A stretch of DNA of 64,000 nt from Lactobacillus kullabergensis (GCF_000967195.1 NZ_KQ033871.1:1175828-1239827), one strand, 5' to 3'; shown: positions 9,106 through 19,639, numbered from the stretch's first letter. Made by a program: numbers and translations. Notes: generated from the sequence alone by a model not told the origin.

Positions 9106-9795
9106 TTATTTGATATTTTGAAAGCGATCAATGTCCCTAGATTGAATAACTGCAACAGTTCCTTTTTTAAATGATAATTCAAATTGATCTTTATTAGGTA
9201 AAAATTCATTCGAACTAAACGAGACAGGATTATTCCCGCTAAAATCTGTTAAATTATATTTAGCTCCCGTAATTTTTAAATTTTGAACAGCTGTTAATGG
9301 TATTACTCCAAAATATTTATAAGTTGGTAATTTTTCTATCAAATGTTGTCCGTTATTGTAGAATCTGATTGAATTTTGTTGGTCAATAAGTTCGATGCTT
9401 TCAGCAAACTGGTTAAATCCAGGTTTAAGAACCATAAATAAATTAGATAGAAAATGATCTAATCGCCCTCCAGTTGCTCCAAAAAGGCTTAAATGAGAAG
9501 TATGATAATCTATAAAAGCACATCTAATAACCATTTCAGCATCCGTCAAGTCTTTTTCTGGAAGAGAATACCTGATATCATTAACATTTTTTTCAATTGC
9601 AGCTAATTCATTTTTTTGCAATGAATCAAAATCTCCTTCAGCTAAATCGGCCTTTATACCCATTTCTTCTAAAAGATAAGTCCCACGATCAACTCCGATT
9701 ATTAAATCGCCGTTTTTTTTGGCTGCTAAAAGCTGCTTTTTAAGATCATTAGGCCATAACTGTTTAGGAGCGCCTAGCAACGCCCATGCTTTCAT
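9106..9795 (-). CDS. thiN: Thiamine pyrophosphokinase
   Basis: Transfers pyrophosphate from ATP to thiamine, giving the TPP cofactor. The 229-aa length is normal. The family motifs are GVDRGTYLLEEMGI, AEGDFDSL and ATGGRLDHFLSNL, with the acidic metal-binding residues in the last two. The ATG at 9795 overlaps the rpe stop by 4 nt, so translation is probably coupled. It is the last gene of the gmk...thiN block, as in many Firmicutes. No thiamine biosynthesis genes are nearby, so it likely works on imported thiamine. Confidence 0.95.
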   Translation of the reverse strand: MKAWALLGAPKQLWPNDLKKQLLAAKKNGDLIIGVDRGTYLLEEMGIKADLAEGDFDSLQKNELAAIEKNVNDIRYSLPEKDLTDAEMVIRCAFIDYHTSHLSLFGATGGRLDHFLSNLFMVLKPGFNQFAESIELIDQQNSIRFYNNGQHLIEKLPTYKYFGVIPLTAVQNLKITGAKYNLTDFSGNNPVSFSSNEFLPNKDQFELSFKKGTVAVIQSRDIDRFQNIK

Positions 9796-10439
9796 TCTAA
9801 TATACCTTTCAGTTCAGCAATTTGTTGTTCAACACTATTTTGACAAAAAAGGTATGATCCAGCTACAAAAATTTCTGCTCCTGCATCTTTAGCTTTTTTA
9901 GCAGTTTGTCCGTTGATTCCTCCATCAACTTCAATAGGAACTTTTCCATTTACTAAATTTGATGCTTCTTTAATTCTAGAAAGAGAATCTGGAATAAATT
10001 TTTGTCCACCAAAGCCAGGAAAAACCGTCATTAGTAAAATTTGATCTATTTTTGAAATAAATTTGGAAAGTACAGATACGGGAGTATCAGGGTTAAGAAC
10101 CACACCGGCTTTAACTTGATTTTCATTTAAATAATCTAACCAGTAATTTAGTTTCTCTTCAGTCATTGCTTCATAATGAAGCAACATTATTTGAGCACCG
10201 GCCTTAGTAAAAGCTGGTACCAAATCATCAGGATTGTTACTCATCAAGTGAATCTCGGCCTCAATAGATGGAAAAGCTTTTTTGAAATCTGAAACAAGTT
10301 GTGGACCAAAAGATAAATTAGGTACGAAATGCCCATCCATGATATCAATGTGAAATCGGTTAATGCCTGCATTCACAGTTGTTTGAATGTCTTTTTCTAA
10401 ATTTAAGTTATTAATATTTAATATTGATGGTGCTATCAC
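9792..10439 (-). CDS. rpe: Ribulose-phosphate 3-epimerase
   Basis: Interconverts ribulose 5-phosphate and xylulose 5-phosphate in the pentose phosphate/phosphoketolase route. The 215 aa form a TIM barrel with the signatures HIDIMDGHFVPNLSFGP (residues about 30-46), the metal-binding histidines, and VEVDGGING near residue 170. The start codon is GTG at 10439 with AAGGAG about 8 nt upstream. It lies 10 nt after rsgA and overlaps thiN by 4 nt. Confidence 0.96.
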   Translation of the reverse strand: MIAPSILNINNLNLEKDIQTTVNAGINRFHIDIMDGHFVPNLSFGPQLVSDFKKAFPSIEAEIHLMSNNPDDLVPAFTKAGAQIMLLHYEAMTEEKLNYWLDYLNENQVKAGVVLNPDTPVSVLSKFISKIDQILLMTVFPGFGGQKFIPDSLSRIKEASNLVNGKVPIEVDGGINGQTAKKAKDAGAEIFVAGSYLFCQNSVEQQIAELKGILE

Positions 10440-10449
10440 TGTATTCTCC

Positions 10450-11343
10450 TTACTTTAAATATTCTGGTAATTTGCCATTTTCTATTTCTTTGCGCAATAA
10501 CAAGTAATCATCATAGCGGCTTTTTTTTATTTCGCCTGTTTCAACTAGTTCTTTTACTCTGCACTTGGGTTCATTAAGATGTTGGCAACCACGGAATTTA
10601 CAGAATTTACTTGCTCTTCTAAACTCAATAAAATAATTGCATAATTCATTTATTTTAATTGGAGTTAAATCAATTGCTGAAAACCCTGGTGTATCCGCAA
10701 GGTAACCCTTACCTAAAGAGAAAAGATTTACCGTTCTTGTTGTGTGCTTGCCACGATTTAAGGAATTTGAAATAATCCCAGTTTCTTGATGCAGGCCACT
10801 TTTTAGTGAGTTAATTAAAGTTGATTTGCCTGCACCAGATTGACCTGCTAAAGTCCATATCTGCTGGGAACCAATATCATTAGGCAAATTACTGGCAACT
10901 TCTTTTTTACTAAAATAGACCTTATAGCCTACTTCTTGATAATAATTCAAATTTTCTTGAATTTTATCTAGATCCGATATACCAACTAAATCACTTTTCG
11001 ATAAAAAAATACTTACAGCAATGTTTTTCCAAGAAAAATAAGTCAGAAAGCGATCTAACAGTTGTAATGAAAAATCTGGTTGTACAGCAGACATTACGAG
11101 TAAAATTTGAGTCACATTGGCTACAGCAGGACGACCAATCAGGTTTTGGCGAGGCAACACCGCAACCAAATAACTTGTGCCCTGATCATCAATTTGAATC
11201 TTAACGTGATCACCAACAGCAGGCTTTAGATTATTTTTACGAAAAACCCCTCTGGCACGGGTTCTTATTGTATCAGTGCTCGTCTGAACATCATAAAAGC
11301 CAGCAATCAGACCCGTAACAATTCCCTGATCTTCTTTAATCAT
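10450..11343 (-). CDS. rsgA: Ribosome small subunit-dependent GTPase RsgA
   Basis: Circularly permuted GTPase that checks late 30S assembly. An N-terminal OB fold precedes the G domain, whose motifs run G4-G1-G3: SKSDL, then GQSGAGKST, then DTPGFSAID. The C-terminal zinc module ([14 protein letters not shown]) follows. An upstream in-frame ATG (11358) lacks an SD, whereas the ATG at 11343 has GAAGG about 6 nt ahead, giving 297 aa. The gene overlaps the prkC stop by 8 nt. The order prkC-rsgA-rpe-thiN is standard. Confidence 0.95.
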   Translation of the reverse strand: MIKEDQGIVTGLIAGFYDVQTSTDTIRTRARGVFRKNNLKPAVGDHVKIQIDDQGTSYLVAVLPRQNLIGRPAVANVTQILLVMSAVQPDFSLQLLDRFLTYFSWKNIAVSIFLSKSDLVGISDLDKIQENLNYYQEVGYKVYFSKKEVASNLPNDIGSQQIWTLAGQSGAGKSTLINSLKSGLHQETGIISNSLNRGKHTTRTVNLFSLGKGYLADTPGFSAIDLTPIKINELCNYFIEFRRASKFCKFRGCQHLNEPKCRVKELVETGEIKKSRYDDYLLLRKEIENGKLPEYLK

Positions 11344-13321
11344 TTTTGACCTTCTCATTCAAAATTGTCTGCCCGTCGCGCACTACTTTCAACTGACCAG
11401 GGCCATCCTTAAGCTCAAATGGTATTGAAAAATTCATATCTTTTTTAATGTATAGATCCCGATAAATATTTTCAATTGAATGTTTATCATCTGAAACATA
11501 AATTTGAACATGATTCCCCCGCTTGTCATCTGAATCATCTTCATCATTATCTTCATAACTAACTGTGAAATTTTTTATAGCTGTTAGATCACGCTCTTTT
11601 TTTGCACCTTCAGAAACATTAACTGAAATTGTACTTCCCCTTGGTACTCTGGTACCAACTGCCGGACTCATTGAAATAATCATACCCTTTTTAACTTTAT
11701 TTGAATACGCAGAACTGACTTGCAGAGTTAAACCATGCTTATGTGCAAATTCTTGTGCTTCCTTCAATGAATAATTAGTTAGATCCGGTAATTTAGTCAT
11801 ATGATCTTTTGGACGATGATTCTTTCCTTCTGACACAGTTAAAGTAATGGTTGTTTGGTCTGGCTTTACCTCCACATCAGCTGCAACACTCTGAGAAATA
11901 ACATGATCAGGTGGAACGTTAGAAGAAAATTGGTTTTCGCGAATTATTTCAAAGCCCAATTTTTCTAGCTTGTGTACTGCTATTTCATATTCGTCTCCAG
12001 TTACATCAGGTACTCTTACCATACCTGCTCCATCTGATATATAAAGATCAATGTATCTGCCTCGTTTTATTTCTACTCCTGCAGTAGGTGAAGTTTCAAT
12101 TACTTTACCACGATCTATACTGTCAGAACTTCTGTGTCTTATTTTACCTACTTTCAATCCTACGTTCTCCAGTTTGTTTCTTGCTTTTTTTTCACTCATA
12201 TTGGTGACGTCTGGAATACGTACATCTTTATGATTGTTGCTGTTTAAAACAAAAAACATTAATCCAACGATTAAAACCGCAGCAATTCCAACAAAAAGCC
12301 ACCACCATTTATGTTTACGCAAAGCCTGTGTAAAACTGGAATGATTTACTTTGGACTTATCGCCTGTCTCATCATTTTGTATTCTGCTTTCTTCAGTTAA
12401 TCTATTGCTATTTGGATCAGATTTAAAATTAGGTAAAATAATGGTTTCGTCATCATTATTGCCATGAGTTGGCTTAAAAACCGGTTCATTAGCTCTACCT
12501 GGCTCTAAACTACTGTCGAGATCATCTTTCATTTCTTTGGCTGAATCATATCTGTCACGTGGATCTTTAGCGGTAGCTCTTAAAACAACATTTTCCAAAG
12601 ATTGGGGAATGTTTGGGTCTTGTTTTCGTATTGAGGGAATTGGCTCTTGTGCGTGCTTTAAAGCAATTGAAACAGCTGAGTCTCCGTTAAATGGAACATG
12701 ACCAGTAATTAATTCATATAGAATTATGCCTAAAGAGTAAATATCAGACTGCTTGGTGACGAGTCCTCCCCTCGTTTGCTCAGGAGACATGTAATGGACA
12801 GAACCAATCGCTGAGTTAGTTTGGGTAACTGAATTCTGATTAAGAGCCACAGCAATGCCAAAATCGGCAATTTTTATATTTCCATGCTTATCCATTAAAA
12901 TATTTTGCGGTTTTAGGTCTCTGTGAATAACATTATGTTTATGAGCCAAGGACATTGCACTCAGTATTTGATCCATAATGCGGATAATATCTCCTAAATG
13001 CAAAGGAGAATTTGCTCTAATATAATCTTTTAAATCCGGTCCATCGACATATTCCATTACCATGTATGGCAGTCCATGATCAGTGCCAACATCAAGAACC
13101 ATTACTATATTAGGATGGCTCAATTCGCTTGTTGCCAGAGCTTCTCTTTGAAAACGAGCCAAAGTTTGCGGTTCTTTTTGCAAATCAAGACGCAAAATTT
13201 TAACCGCAACTTTTCGTTGTAAAATTATGTCTTCAGCAAGATAAACATTTGCCATGCCACCTTCACCCAAAGTATCGATTATACGGTAACGATCGCCTAA
13301 CAAATAGCCCTTATTTATCAT
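11336..13321 (-). CDS. prkC: Membrane Ser/Thr protein kinase with PASTA domains (PrkC/Stk1)
   Basis: Hanks-type kinase that senses muropeptides or lipid II and controls wall growth and division. The kinase domain spans about residues 10-275: glycine loop [11 protein letters not shown] lysine K41, HRD (133-135) and DFG (153-155). A single membrane span ([20 protein letters not shown]) lies near residues 340-360. Three extracellular PASTA repeats follow (starting [27 protein letters not shown]), then a tail of about 95 residues with an acidic stretch. At 661 aa it is of usual size. It overlaps stp by 4 nt, giving the common phosphatase-kinase pair. Confidence 0.96.
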   Translation of the reverse strand: MINKGYLLGDRYRIIDTLGEGGMANVYLAEDIILQRKVAVKILRLDLQKEPQTLARFQREALATSELSHPNIVMVLDVGTDHGLPYMVMEYVDGPDLKDYIRANSPLHLGDIIRIMDQILSAMSLAHKHNVIHRDLKPQNILMDKHGNIKIADFGIAVALNQNSVTQTNSAIGSVHYMSPEQTRGGLVTKQSDIYSLGIILYELITGHVPFNGDSAVSIALKHAQEPIPSIRKQDPNIPQSLENVVLRATAKDPRDRYDSAKEMKDDLDSSLEPGRANEPVFKPTHGNNDDETIILPNFKSDPNSNRLTEESRIQNDETGDKSKVNHSSFTQALRKHKWWWLFVGIAAVLIVGLMFFVLNSNNHKDVRIPDVTNMSEKKARNKLENVGLKVGKIRHRSSDSIDRGKVIETSPTAGVEIKRGRYIDLYISDGAGMVRVPDVTGDEYEIAVHKLEKLGFEIIRENQFSSNVPPDHVISQSVAADVEVKPDQTTITLTVSEGKNHRPKDHMTKLPDLTNYSLKEAQEFAHKHGLTLQVSSAYSNKVKKGMIISMSPAVGTRVPRGSTISVNVSEGAKKERDLTAIKNFTVSYEDNDEDDSDDKRGNHVQIYVSDDKHSIENIYRDLYIKKDMNFSIPFELKDGPGQLKVVRDGQTILNEKVKND

Positions 13322-14067
13322 TTACCGTCACCGCCTTCGTTTAGAATTAAGCAAGCAGTAATGTTGTCCTCACCACCTAAACGGTTAGCTTCATCAATCA
13401 ATTTTTGGCACCGACTCTTTAATGATAAATCTTTTGTCGCAAGAATTTGCTGAATCTGTGGGTCACTTAATGAGTTTGTTAACCCATCAGTACAAAGCAA
13501 AATAATATCGTTATCATTTAAAGTGACCTGTTTAAACTCTGGATCAATTGTACTTGAAACCCCCAGTGATTGAGTAATAATATTTTTTTGAGGATGATTT
13601 CTAGCCTGTTGCTTCGTAATTTGTCCTAATTTTACTAACTCATTAACAAGGGAATGATCTTCAACTAACTGGATGAATTTGCCATCAGAATAACCATATG
13701 CTCTTGAATCCCCCAGATGTGCAATTAAAGCTTCGTTGTTAAAAATAGCAGCCAGTACAATAGTAGTACCCATACCGTTTAGATCTGGAAAGCGATCTGC
13801 AGTTCTTAGTATAGTTTCATTTTCATTACTTAACTGGACGTTTAGCCACTTACGTGCACTGTCAGAATCATAAAAATCAGTAACCCCAAAATTATGACCC
13901 AAATGACTTACAGCCATAGTTGAAGCTACATCGCCGCCTTGGTGTCCACCCATGCCATCGCAAACAATGGCCAACAAAGCGTTCTTTTTGTTTTTGAAAA
14001 CCTGGACAGAATCCTGATTACTTTTGCGTATTCGTCCAATACTAGATGCAAATGCTGTTCTAATCAA
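13318..14067 (-). CDS. stp: PP2C-type Ser/Thr protein phosphatase (Stp/PrpC)
   Basis: Metal-dependent phosphatase that reverses PrkC phosphorylation. The motifs are RKSNQDS, CDGMGGHQGGD, HLGDSRAY, LCTDGLTN and GGEDNITA, carrying the metal-binding aspartates. The open frame extends upstream to an ATG at 14118, but that would add a non-homologous hydrophobic stretch overlapping rsmB. TTG at 14067 is preferred: it is 4 nt after the rsmB stop, has GAGG about 8 nt upstream and gives a 249-aa protein starting MIRTAFASSIG, the usual family start. Confidence 0.94.
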   Translation of the reverse strand: MIRTAFASSIGRIRKSNQDSVQVFKNKKNALLAIVCDGMGGHQGGDVASTMAVSHLGHNFGVTDFYDSDSARKWLNVQLSNENETILRTADRFPDLNGMGTTIVLAAIFNNEALIAHLGDSRAYGYSDGKFIQLVEDHSLVNELVKLGQITKQQARNHPQKNIITQSLGVSSTIDPEFKQVTLNDNDIILLCTDGLTNSLSDPQIQQILATKDLSLKSRCQKLIDEANRLGGEDNITACLILNEGGDGK

Positions 14068-14071
14068 AACT

Positions 14072-15397
14072 TTAACCTCGCATTTTAAACTTAGCAATAA
14101 AAAAACCGTCACTGCCATAACTATCAGGTAAAATTTTCAACATCCCTTTTGTTGCTTTAAGCTTACCCGCAGTGAAAGGTTGTAATTCAAACTGAGTATG
14201 ACTTTTTAAAAAAGCCTTAACAACGTCTTCATCTTCTTCTCGCGTAATAGTACAAGTAGAATATACTAATTCGCCATCCCGACTTAACAAGGTACTCACA
14301 TGGTCTAAAATATCTAATTGTATTTCTCGTAATTTACTTAAATCGTGTAAAGTTTTAGTATAGCGAATTTCCGGTTTTCTTCTAATAAGACCTAATCCAG
14401 AACATGGAGCGTCCACCAAGATCTTGTCAAACTGTCCTTTTTTAAATTTTTGATCAGCTTTTCTGGCATCCATCGTTTTAACATTTATTCTTGATGCCAC
14501 ATTCATTCTTTTACCATTTTGCTTAACCAAACCCAATTTATTTTTGTGAATATCAAGAGCAGTAACATGACCTTGTTTTAGCTTTTCAGCAATTTGAACA
14601 GTTTTTCCACCTGGTGCACTACAGGCATCAAGAACTTCTTCATTGCCAGTAAAAGTGAAAGCACTTACTGCCAAACTAGCAGCTTCGTCCTGGATTGTCA
14701 ATTTCCCTTCTTTGAATAAAGAAGTTTTAAAAACTCCACCATGTGTTAAAACCAATTCATCTTCAGCAATTTGAGATTTAGCAGGAGAAAATCCTAATTT
14801 AGTTAATTCTTCTTTAACTAAATTGAAATCAGCCAAGCCTGAAATTCTAACAGTATTTTTAGCTGGTTTATTAATACTGGACAAAATCGAGGCCGCTTTG
14901 TTTTCACCCCAATTATTAATAAGGTACTGAACAAGCCACTGGGGGGTACTTTCTTTAACACTTAAAAAAAGTACTTTGTCTTCAGCATCGGGTAAAATCT
15001 TGCCTCTTCTCAAGAAAGACCGCAAAATACCATTAACAATCTTAAATCCAGCCGAATGCTTTCTACCAAATTCCTTAGCCAAATTATTAGCTTCGTTTAG
15101 AACGGCTCGATCTGGTATGCTGTTCATAAATAAAATTTGATAGGCGGACATTAGTAGCAATGGCAAAAGATAATCTTCTTTAAGTTCAGTTTTTAATAAA
15201 CCCTGAAACTGATATTCCAAATATATTTTTTCCTGAATAGTGCCATACACGATTCGTGTCGCCAAATTTTGATCAGCCTGAGACAGCTTCGTTTCCTGCA
15301 AACTATTGTTAAAACTGATATTTGAATAAGAGCCATCACGAAATACTCGAATCAAGGTTGCAAGTGCTACCGAACGTGCACTTTTATGAACTGACAA
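14072..15397 (-). CDS. rsmB: 16S rRNA (cytosine-967-C5)-methyltransferase RsmB
   Basis: Methylates C967 of 16S rRNA with S-adenosylmethionine. The N-terminal part resembles NusB and is an RNA-binding helical domain. The C-terminal Rossmann fold holds the SAM motif (LDACSAPGGKT) and the two catalytic cysteines (DAPCSGLG and YSTCTI). Two starts are possible. GTG at 15406 has its SD almost touching it. TTG at 15397 has AGGTGAT, a perfect anti-SD match, about 4 nt ahead, so it is preferred (441 aa). The start region overlaps the fmt 3' end. Confidence 0.94.
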   Translation of the reverse strand: MSVHKSARSVALATLIRVFRDGSYSNISFNNSLQETKLSQADQNLATRIVYGTIQEKIYLEYQFQGLLKTELKEDYLLPLLLMSAYQILFMNSIPDRAVLNEANNLAKEFGRKHSAGFKIVNGILRSFLRRGKILPDAEDKVLFLSVKESTPQWLVQYLINNWGENKAASILSSINKPAKNTVRISGLADFNLVKEELTKLGFSPAKSQIAEDELVLTHGGVFKTSLFKEGKLTIQDEAASLAVSAFTFTGNEEVLDACSAPGGKTVQIAEKLKQGHVTALDIHKNKLGLVKQNGKRMNVASRINVKTMDARKADQKFKKGQFDKILVDAPCSGLGLIRRKPEIRYTKTLHDLSKLREIQLDILDHVSTLLSRDGELVYSTCTITREEDEDVVKAFLKSHTQFELQPFTAGKLKATKGMLKILPDSYGSDGFFIAKFKMRG

Positions 15398-16328
15398 TCT
15401 TATCACCTTTACTGAAGTTTTTACCCTGACCGTTCAAAAAACTTTTAATTACCATTTTTTTCTTTCCAGAAGGCTGAACTTCAAGTAAATTCAAAACGGT
15501 ATGATTAGCAAAACTAATTGCAAATCGTTTTTTATTATCAACGACAACTCCAGCAGGAAATGCAGTCGTATCGCCAGCAACTTCAGCTTGCCATATTTTA
15601 AATCTTTTACCAGCAATGAGCAAATAAGCTCCTGGATCAGGATTAAGACCTCGAATTAAATTATTAGCCTCAGTCGCGGTCATATTTAATTTTATTTGTT
15701 CCTGTTTTTTGCTGATATTTGGTGAAAAAACCACTTTATTTTGATCTTGCGCTGTCTTTTTTTGCGGATCAGCAATAATTTGCGGCAAAGTTTGGATTAG
15801 CAAGTCACGACCTAAAAGAGATAGTTTTTCAAATAAGGTTCCCGCATTATCCTCTTTTTGAATATCTATTGTTTTTTGAGAGTAAATGTCACCTGCATCC
15901 ATTTGCTTAACCATTTCCATAATGGTTACTCCGGTTTGTTGATCACCGTTAATAAGAGCATATTGAATAGGAGCACCGCCACGATATTTTGGTAATAGAG
16001 AACCATGAACGTTAACAGCAGCAATTTTTGCCGATTGCAGAAATTTACTAGGCAAAAACTGACCATAAGCAGCAGTGATGATTAAATCAGCGTGCATTTT
16101 TATCAAAGCAGCTAATTCAGCAGATTTTCCCAAATGTTCAGGCTGAAAAACGGGTAAATTCAGTTTCTTAGCTAAAATCTTAACCGGAGTTTCAGTAACT
16201 TTTTGTTTTCGTCCAACTTTTTTATCAGGTTGAGTAACCACGGCTTTTATTTCATAATCATTCTCTGAAAGAGCCTCTATAATTGGTACAGCAAATTTAG
16301 GAGTTCCTAAAAAAATTATTGATGTCAT
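15384..16328 (-). CDS. fmt: Methionyl-tRNA formyltransferase
   Basis: Formylates initiator Met-tRNA using 10-formyl-tetrahydrofolate. The 314-aa length is typical. The N-terminal domain contains the conserved HGSLLPKYRGGAP and the catalytic Asn/His/Asp region. The C-terminal OB domain binds tRNA. It is 14 nt downstream of priA and overlaps rsmB. The peptide deformylase gene often found next to fmt is not here. FolD at 25987-26835 supplies the folate intermediate. Confidence 0.97.
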   Translation of the reverse strand: MTSIIFLGTPKFAVPIIEALSENDYEIKAVVTQPDKKVGRKQKVTETPVKILAKKLNLPVFQPEHLGKSAELAALIKMHADLIITAAYGQFLPSKFLQSAKIAAVNVHGSLLPKYRGGAPIQYALINGDQQTGVTIMEMVKQMDAGDIYSQKTIDIQKEDNAGTLFEKLSLLGRDLLIQTLPQIIADPQKKTAQDQNKVVFSPNISKKQEQIKLNMTATEANNLIRGLNPDPGAYLLIAGKRFKIWQAEVAGDTTAFPAGVVVDNKKRFAISFANHTVLNLLEVQPSGKKKMVIKSFLNGQGKNFSKGDKIVSS

Positions 16329-16342
16329 TAATCATTTCCCCT

Positions 16343-18742
16343 TTACATTATGCGCTCTGGTTCATTATCAATATAAACAGACAAACCATATTTTTTAACC
16401 TTTTGCGCTGAGTCTTGAATTTGGTGTAGTAACTTGTTTAAATTATCTTCTTTTTTATATTTTACCAGTATTTGATAATAATATTGATTTTTTAAACGAG
16501 AAATTGCACTAGGAGTTGGACCTAAAACTATTGTTGACTGGTGTAATTTTGGCTGTAACCATTTTTTTATTTTAAAAGCCTCTCTCGCAGCATTTTGTTC
16601 TTTTTTTGCCGCAACAGAAATTAATACTGTATAAAAATAAGGCGGATAATTACCGGCATGACGAACATGCATCTCATATTGATAAAACTGTTCATAATCC
16701 TGAGTTTCAGCTAACTTAATGGCATAATGATCAGGATTAAAAGTTTGAATAATTACCTTACCTTTCTTTTGAGCCCGTCCAGCCCGCCCTGCAACTTGTG
16801 TTAACAACTCAAACGTTCTTTCAGAGGCGTTGTAATCTGGTAACCATAACCCCGTGTCAGCATTAACAACGCCTACTAAGGTCACATTGGGAAAATCCAG
16901 TCCTTTGGCAATCATTTGCGTACCTAGCAGGATATCTGCTTCACGATTGCCAAAAGCATCTAAGATCCTTTTAAATGATCCTTTTCTTCTTGTAGTATCA
17001 ACATCCATTCGCAAAATACGGCAGCCTGGTATTATTTTTTCAAGCTCTGTCATAATTTTTTGTGTGCCAGTACCCAAGAAGCGGATTTTTGTGCTTTGAC
17101 AATTAGGACATTTTTCAGGAATCGCAGTAGAATAGCCACAATAATGACACTGCATTTTATTTGTATCTTTATGCATTGTCAAAGATAGGTCGCAATTTGG
17201 ACATTTCATAACGTAACCGCAATTACGACATAACATAAAGTTGGCAAAGCCTCTCCTATTTAGCATTAAAATAACTTGTTCTTTTTTGGCAATTCTTTTC
17301 TTTATCGCCTCAACGAGTTGAACGGAAAGGTCAAATTGTCCGCCACTAAAATGAGCTTTTTTTAAATCAATTAAATTAACTTCTGGCAAACTTTGCTGGT
17401 TAGCACGATGTGGTAGTTGTAACAGCTGATATACACCTTTTTGTGCTCTGGCTCTGCTCCCTAGTGAAGGTGTTGCACTGCCCAACAAAAGCGGGCAAGA
17501 ATTATAGTTGCTGCGCCAAATTGCGACATCTCTGGCATGATAACGTGGATTATCTTCTTGTTTATAAGAACTTTCATGCTCTTCATCGATTACTATTAAA
17601 CCAATATTTTTTAAAGGTGCGAAAACTGCGCTTCGTGCGCCAACAACAACACGAACTTCGCTTCGGCGTATGCGACGCCATTCGTCATACATTTCTCCTT
17701 CAGAAAGCCCACTATGTAAAACAGCTACTTGCTGGCCAAAACGATTTTTTACTTGACCTACCATTTGCGGAGTTAAGGATATTTCTGGAACCATCATTAA
17801 AGCATTTTTCCCAGCCTTTAAGGTAGTACTTATAGCATTTAAGTAAACTTCTGTCTTACCACTGCCAGTAACACCTTCTAATAAAAAAGTACGTGGCTTT
17901 TTTGCAATGATTGCTGGCTCTATTTCAGCTAGAGCTTTCTTTTGTTCAGTGTTAAGCTTAATTTTTTTATCTGATTTTTCTTCCTGCTCATAATTTGTCA
18001 GTGGATCACGATAAATTTCAGCCGGTTTTTTTCTAAGCCAGCCTCTTTTGACAGCATTCGTTAATGAAACAGTATTAACATGCGCATTGTTTTCAATTTC
18101 TTTTTGCATTTGGGGAAATTTATCGTAGTTTTCAATTATATACATTATGAGCTGCTTTTGTTTAACAGCATTTTTTCTCAAAGATTCATAAATATTTATA
18201 TAGCCTTTTTTAGTATCCGATAATGAATATTCGTTTTCAGTTTTGATCCGAGCCCTATTTTCAACAACATACTCAATTTTGGCAACATTTGTCCGTAATA
18301 ATTTGCGAATTTCCGCAATTTGTTTATTATCCGTAATTTTATTTAAATCTAACGGTTCACCTTGGAAAATGCTCATTTTTTTAGCTATGAAAGATTCTGG
18401 TACCAAAATTTTACGATAATTAGCACGCATGACTCTAGGAAGCATAGTTTTCAGAATAGTGATTCGATAAGAATAAACATGATCAGCCAAATTTTTTGAT
18501 AATTTAATTAATTCTGAAGTCAGAGGCGGCATTTCATCAACTACCAAAAGCAAGTCTTTTAATTTACCCTGATATTGACTTTGGTTACTTAAGCCAACAA
18601 CGAAACCTTGTAACTTGCGTGGTCCAAAAGGCACAAAAACTCTAGAACCAATTTCTACTTCACCCAATTGATCTGGAATATGATATTCAAAAATGCGATC
18701 CGTTTGCTTGGCTGCAACATCAACAATAACCTGTGCAATCAT
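16343..18742 (-). CDS. priA: Primosomal protein N' (replication restart helicase PriA)
   Basis: Restarts collapsed replication forks by loading the primosome. The 799-aa length is normal. An N-terminal 3'-DNA-binding domain is followed by Walker A (GVTGSGKTEVY), the DEEH box and a helicase core. Two interleaved zinc ribbons lie between the lobes (CRNCGYVMKCPNC then CHYCGY...CPNCQS), with all eight cysteines present. It is separated from rpoZ by an intrinsic-terminator-like hairpin, so its expression may depend on read-through. Confidence 0.97.
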   Translation of the reverse strand: MIAQVIVDVAAKQTDRIFEYHIPDQLGEVEIGSRVFVPFGPRKLQGFVVGLSNQSQYQGKLKDLLLVVDEMPPLTSELIKLSKNLADHVYSYRITILKTMLPRVMRANYRKILVPESFIAKKMSIFQGEPLDLNKITDNKQIAEIRKLLRTNVAKIEYVVENRARIKTENEYSLSDTKKGYINIYESLRKNAVKQKQLIMYIIENYDKFPQMQKEIENNAHVNTVSLTNAVKRGWLRKKPAEIYRDPLTNYEQEEKSDKKIKLNTEQKKALAEIEPAIIAKKPRTFLLEGVTGSGKTEVYLNAISTTLKAGKNALMMVPEISLTPQMVGQVKNRFGQQVAVLHSGLSEGEMYDEWRRIRRSEVRVVVGARSAVFAPLKNIGLIVIDEEHESSYKQEDNPRYHARDVAIWRSNYNSCPLLLGSATPSLGSRARAQKGVYQLLQLPHRANQQSLPEVNLIDLKKAHFSGGQFDLSVQLVEAIKKRIAKKEQVILMLNRRGFANFMLCRNCGYVMKCPNCDLSLTMHKDTNKMQCHYCGYSTAIPEKCPNCQSTKIRFLGTGTQKIMTELEKIIPGCRILRMDVDTTRRKGSFKRILDAFGNREADILLGTQMIAKGLDFPNVTLVGVVNADTGLWLPDYNASERTFELLTQVAGRAGRAQKKGKVIIQTFNPDHYAIKLAETQDYEQFYQYEMHVRHAGNYPPYFYTVLISVAAKKEQNAAREAFKIKKWLQPKLHQSTIVLGPTPSAISRLKNQYYYQILVKYKKEDNLNKLLHQIQDSAQKVKKYGLSVYIDNEPERIM

Positions 18743-18754
18743 TTAATCACCTTT

Positions 18755-18790
18755 AAAAAAAGACCTCCATCTGTCTAAGGATGGAGGCCA
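18755..18790 (-). terminator. Terminator-like hairpin between rpoZ and priA
   Basis: On the minus strand, a stem of about 8-10 bp (core CCTCCATC / GATGGAGG) is followed by seven T. It lies only some 15 nt after the rpoZ stop and ends about 15 nt before priA, with no room for a full promoter after it. Partial termination inside the gene block is likely. Confidence 0.8.
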
Positions 18791-18804
18791 TAAAACTTTA
18801 TTAA

Positions 18805-19023
18805 TTACTGATTAACCTCACGATGCTTGGGATCAACGGTAACTTTGCCAGCTTCAATTTCTTCTAAAGCTTTGCCCACTGGTTTTTGTGATTTATAACT
18901 TTTTAAAGCTTCAGGTTCACCGTCTTCAAGTTCATGTGCTCTTTTCGCTGCAAGAACCGATAAAGAATATCTAGAATCAACCTGAGCCAACAATTTATCA
19001 ATAGATGGATATGTAACTCTCAA
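18805..19023 (-). CDS. rpoZ: DNA-directed RNA polymerase omega subunit
   Basis: Small assembly subunit of RNA polymerase. Reading from TTG at 19023 gives 72 aa starting [12 protein letters not shown], the family start, followed by the conserved [14 protein letters not shown] and the C-terminal [11 protein letters not shown] longer frame upstream overlaps gmk and is not homologous. The TTG is fixed by AAGGAGG 7 nt ahead. It sits 1 nt after the gmk stop, the standard gmk-rpoZ pair. Confidence 0.95.
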   Translation of the reverse strand: MRVTYPSIDKLLAQVDSRYSLSVLAAKRAHELEDGEPEALKSYKSQKPVGKALEEIEAGKVTVDPKHREVNQ

Positions 19024-19024
19024 T

Positions 19025-19639
19025 TTAATCCTCCTTAACCATTTTGCGATAAGTATTAATGACACGTTTAACACTCACGTGTTCAGCTTCAACAATCGCT
19101 TTTATATGATCAACTGCATTTGCCACAGTATCATTAACCACCGCATAATCATAATCCTGCATGACCAGAATTTCTTGACGAGCCTGTTTTATTCGACCCA
19201 TAATTACGTCCTCGGATTCAGTACCCCGATTTTCCAACCTGGTATGCAAAGTATGTAAATCAGGTGGCGTTAAAAATATAAAGACGCCATCAGGCATTTG
19301 TTTTCTAACTTTCTTAGCACCATTGACATCAATTTCCAGCAAGACGTCTTTACCTGCGTCCAGCATCTTTTCAACAGGGGTCATAGGAGTGCCATAAAAA
19401 TTATTTACATATTGATTATACTCCAAAAGCTCATTTTGTTTGATCGCCTGCTTAAATCGCTCTTGAGTAACAAAATAATAATCCTTACCGTTTACTTCGC
19501 CTGGCCTGGGCTTTCTTGTAGTCATTGACACTGAATATTCAAACGGAAATACTTTATTTTTCACTATTGCACTTTTAACGGTTCCCTTACCAACTCCTGA
19601 GGGACCAGAAAGGACAAGTAACAAACCTTTTTCTGTCAT
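19025..19639 (-). CDS. gmk: Guanylate kinase
   Basis: Phosphorylates GMP to GDP. The 204-aa length is typical. The P-loop is GPSGVGKGT at residues 10-18. The GMP-binding segment ([17 protein letters not shown]) and the lid region are present. It heads the block gmk-rpoZ-priA-fmt-rsmB-stp-prkC-rsgA-rpe-thiN. The likely promoter is in 19640-19740, where TACAAT lies 17 nt from TTTTCA on the minus strand. It is divergent from the SOS-box gene at 19825. Confidence 0.97.
   Translation of the reverse strand: MTEKGLLLVLSGPSGVGKGTVKSAIVKNKVFPFEYSVSMTTRKPRPGEVNGKDYYFVTQERFKQAIKQNELLEYNQYVNNFYGTPMTPVEKMLDAGKDVLLEIDVNGAKKVRKQMPDGVFIFLTPPDLHTLHTRLENRGTESEDVIMGRIKQARQEILVMQDYDYAVVNDTVANAVDHIKAIVEAEHVSVKRVINTYRKMVKED

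Noticed and set aside
13318-14118. Longer start for the PP2C phosphatase at ATG 14118
   Set aside because: It would add 17 residues encoded inside rsmB with no similarity to the family; TTG 14067 has a better SD and position.
17410-17826. 138-residue plus-strand ORF antisense to priA
   Set aside because: It lies wholly within the conserved priA coding frame and has no SD or domain; a shadow ORF.
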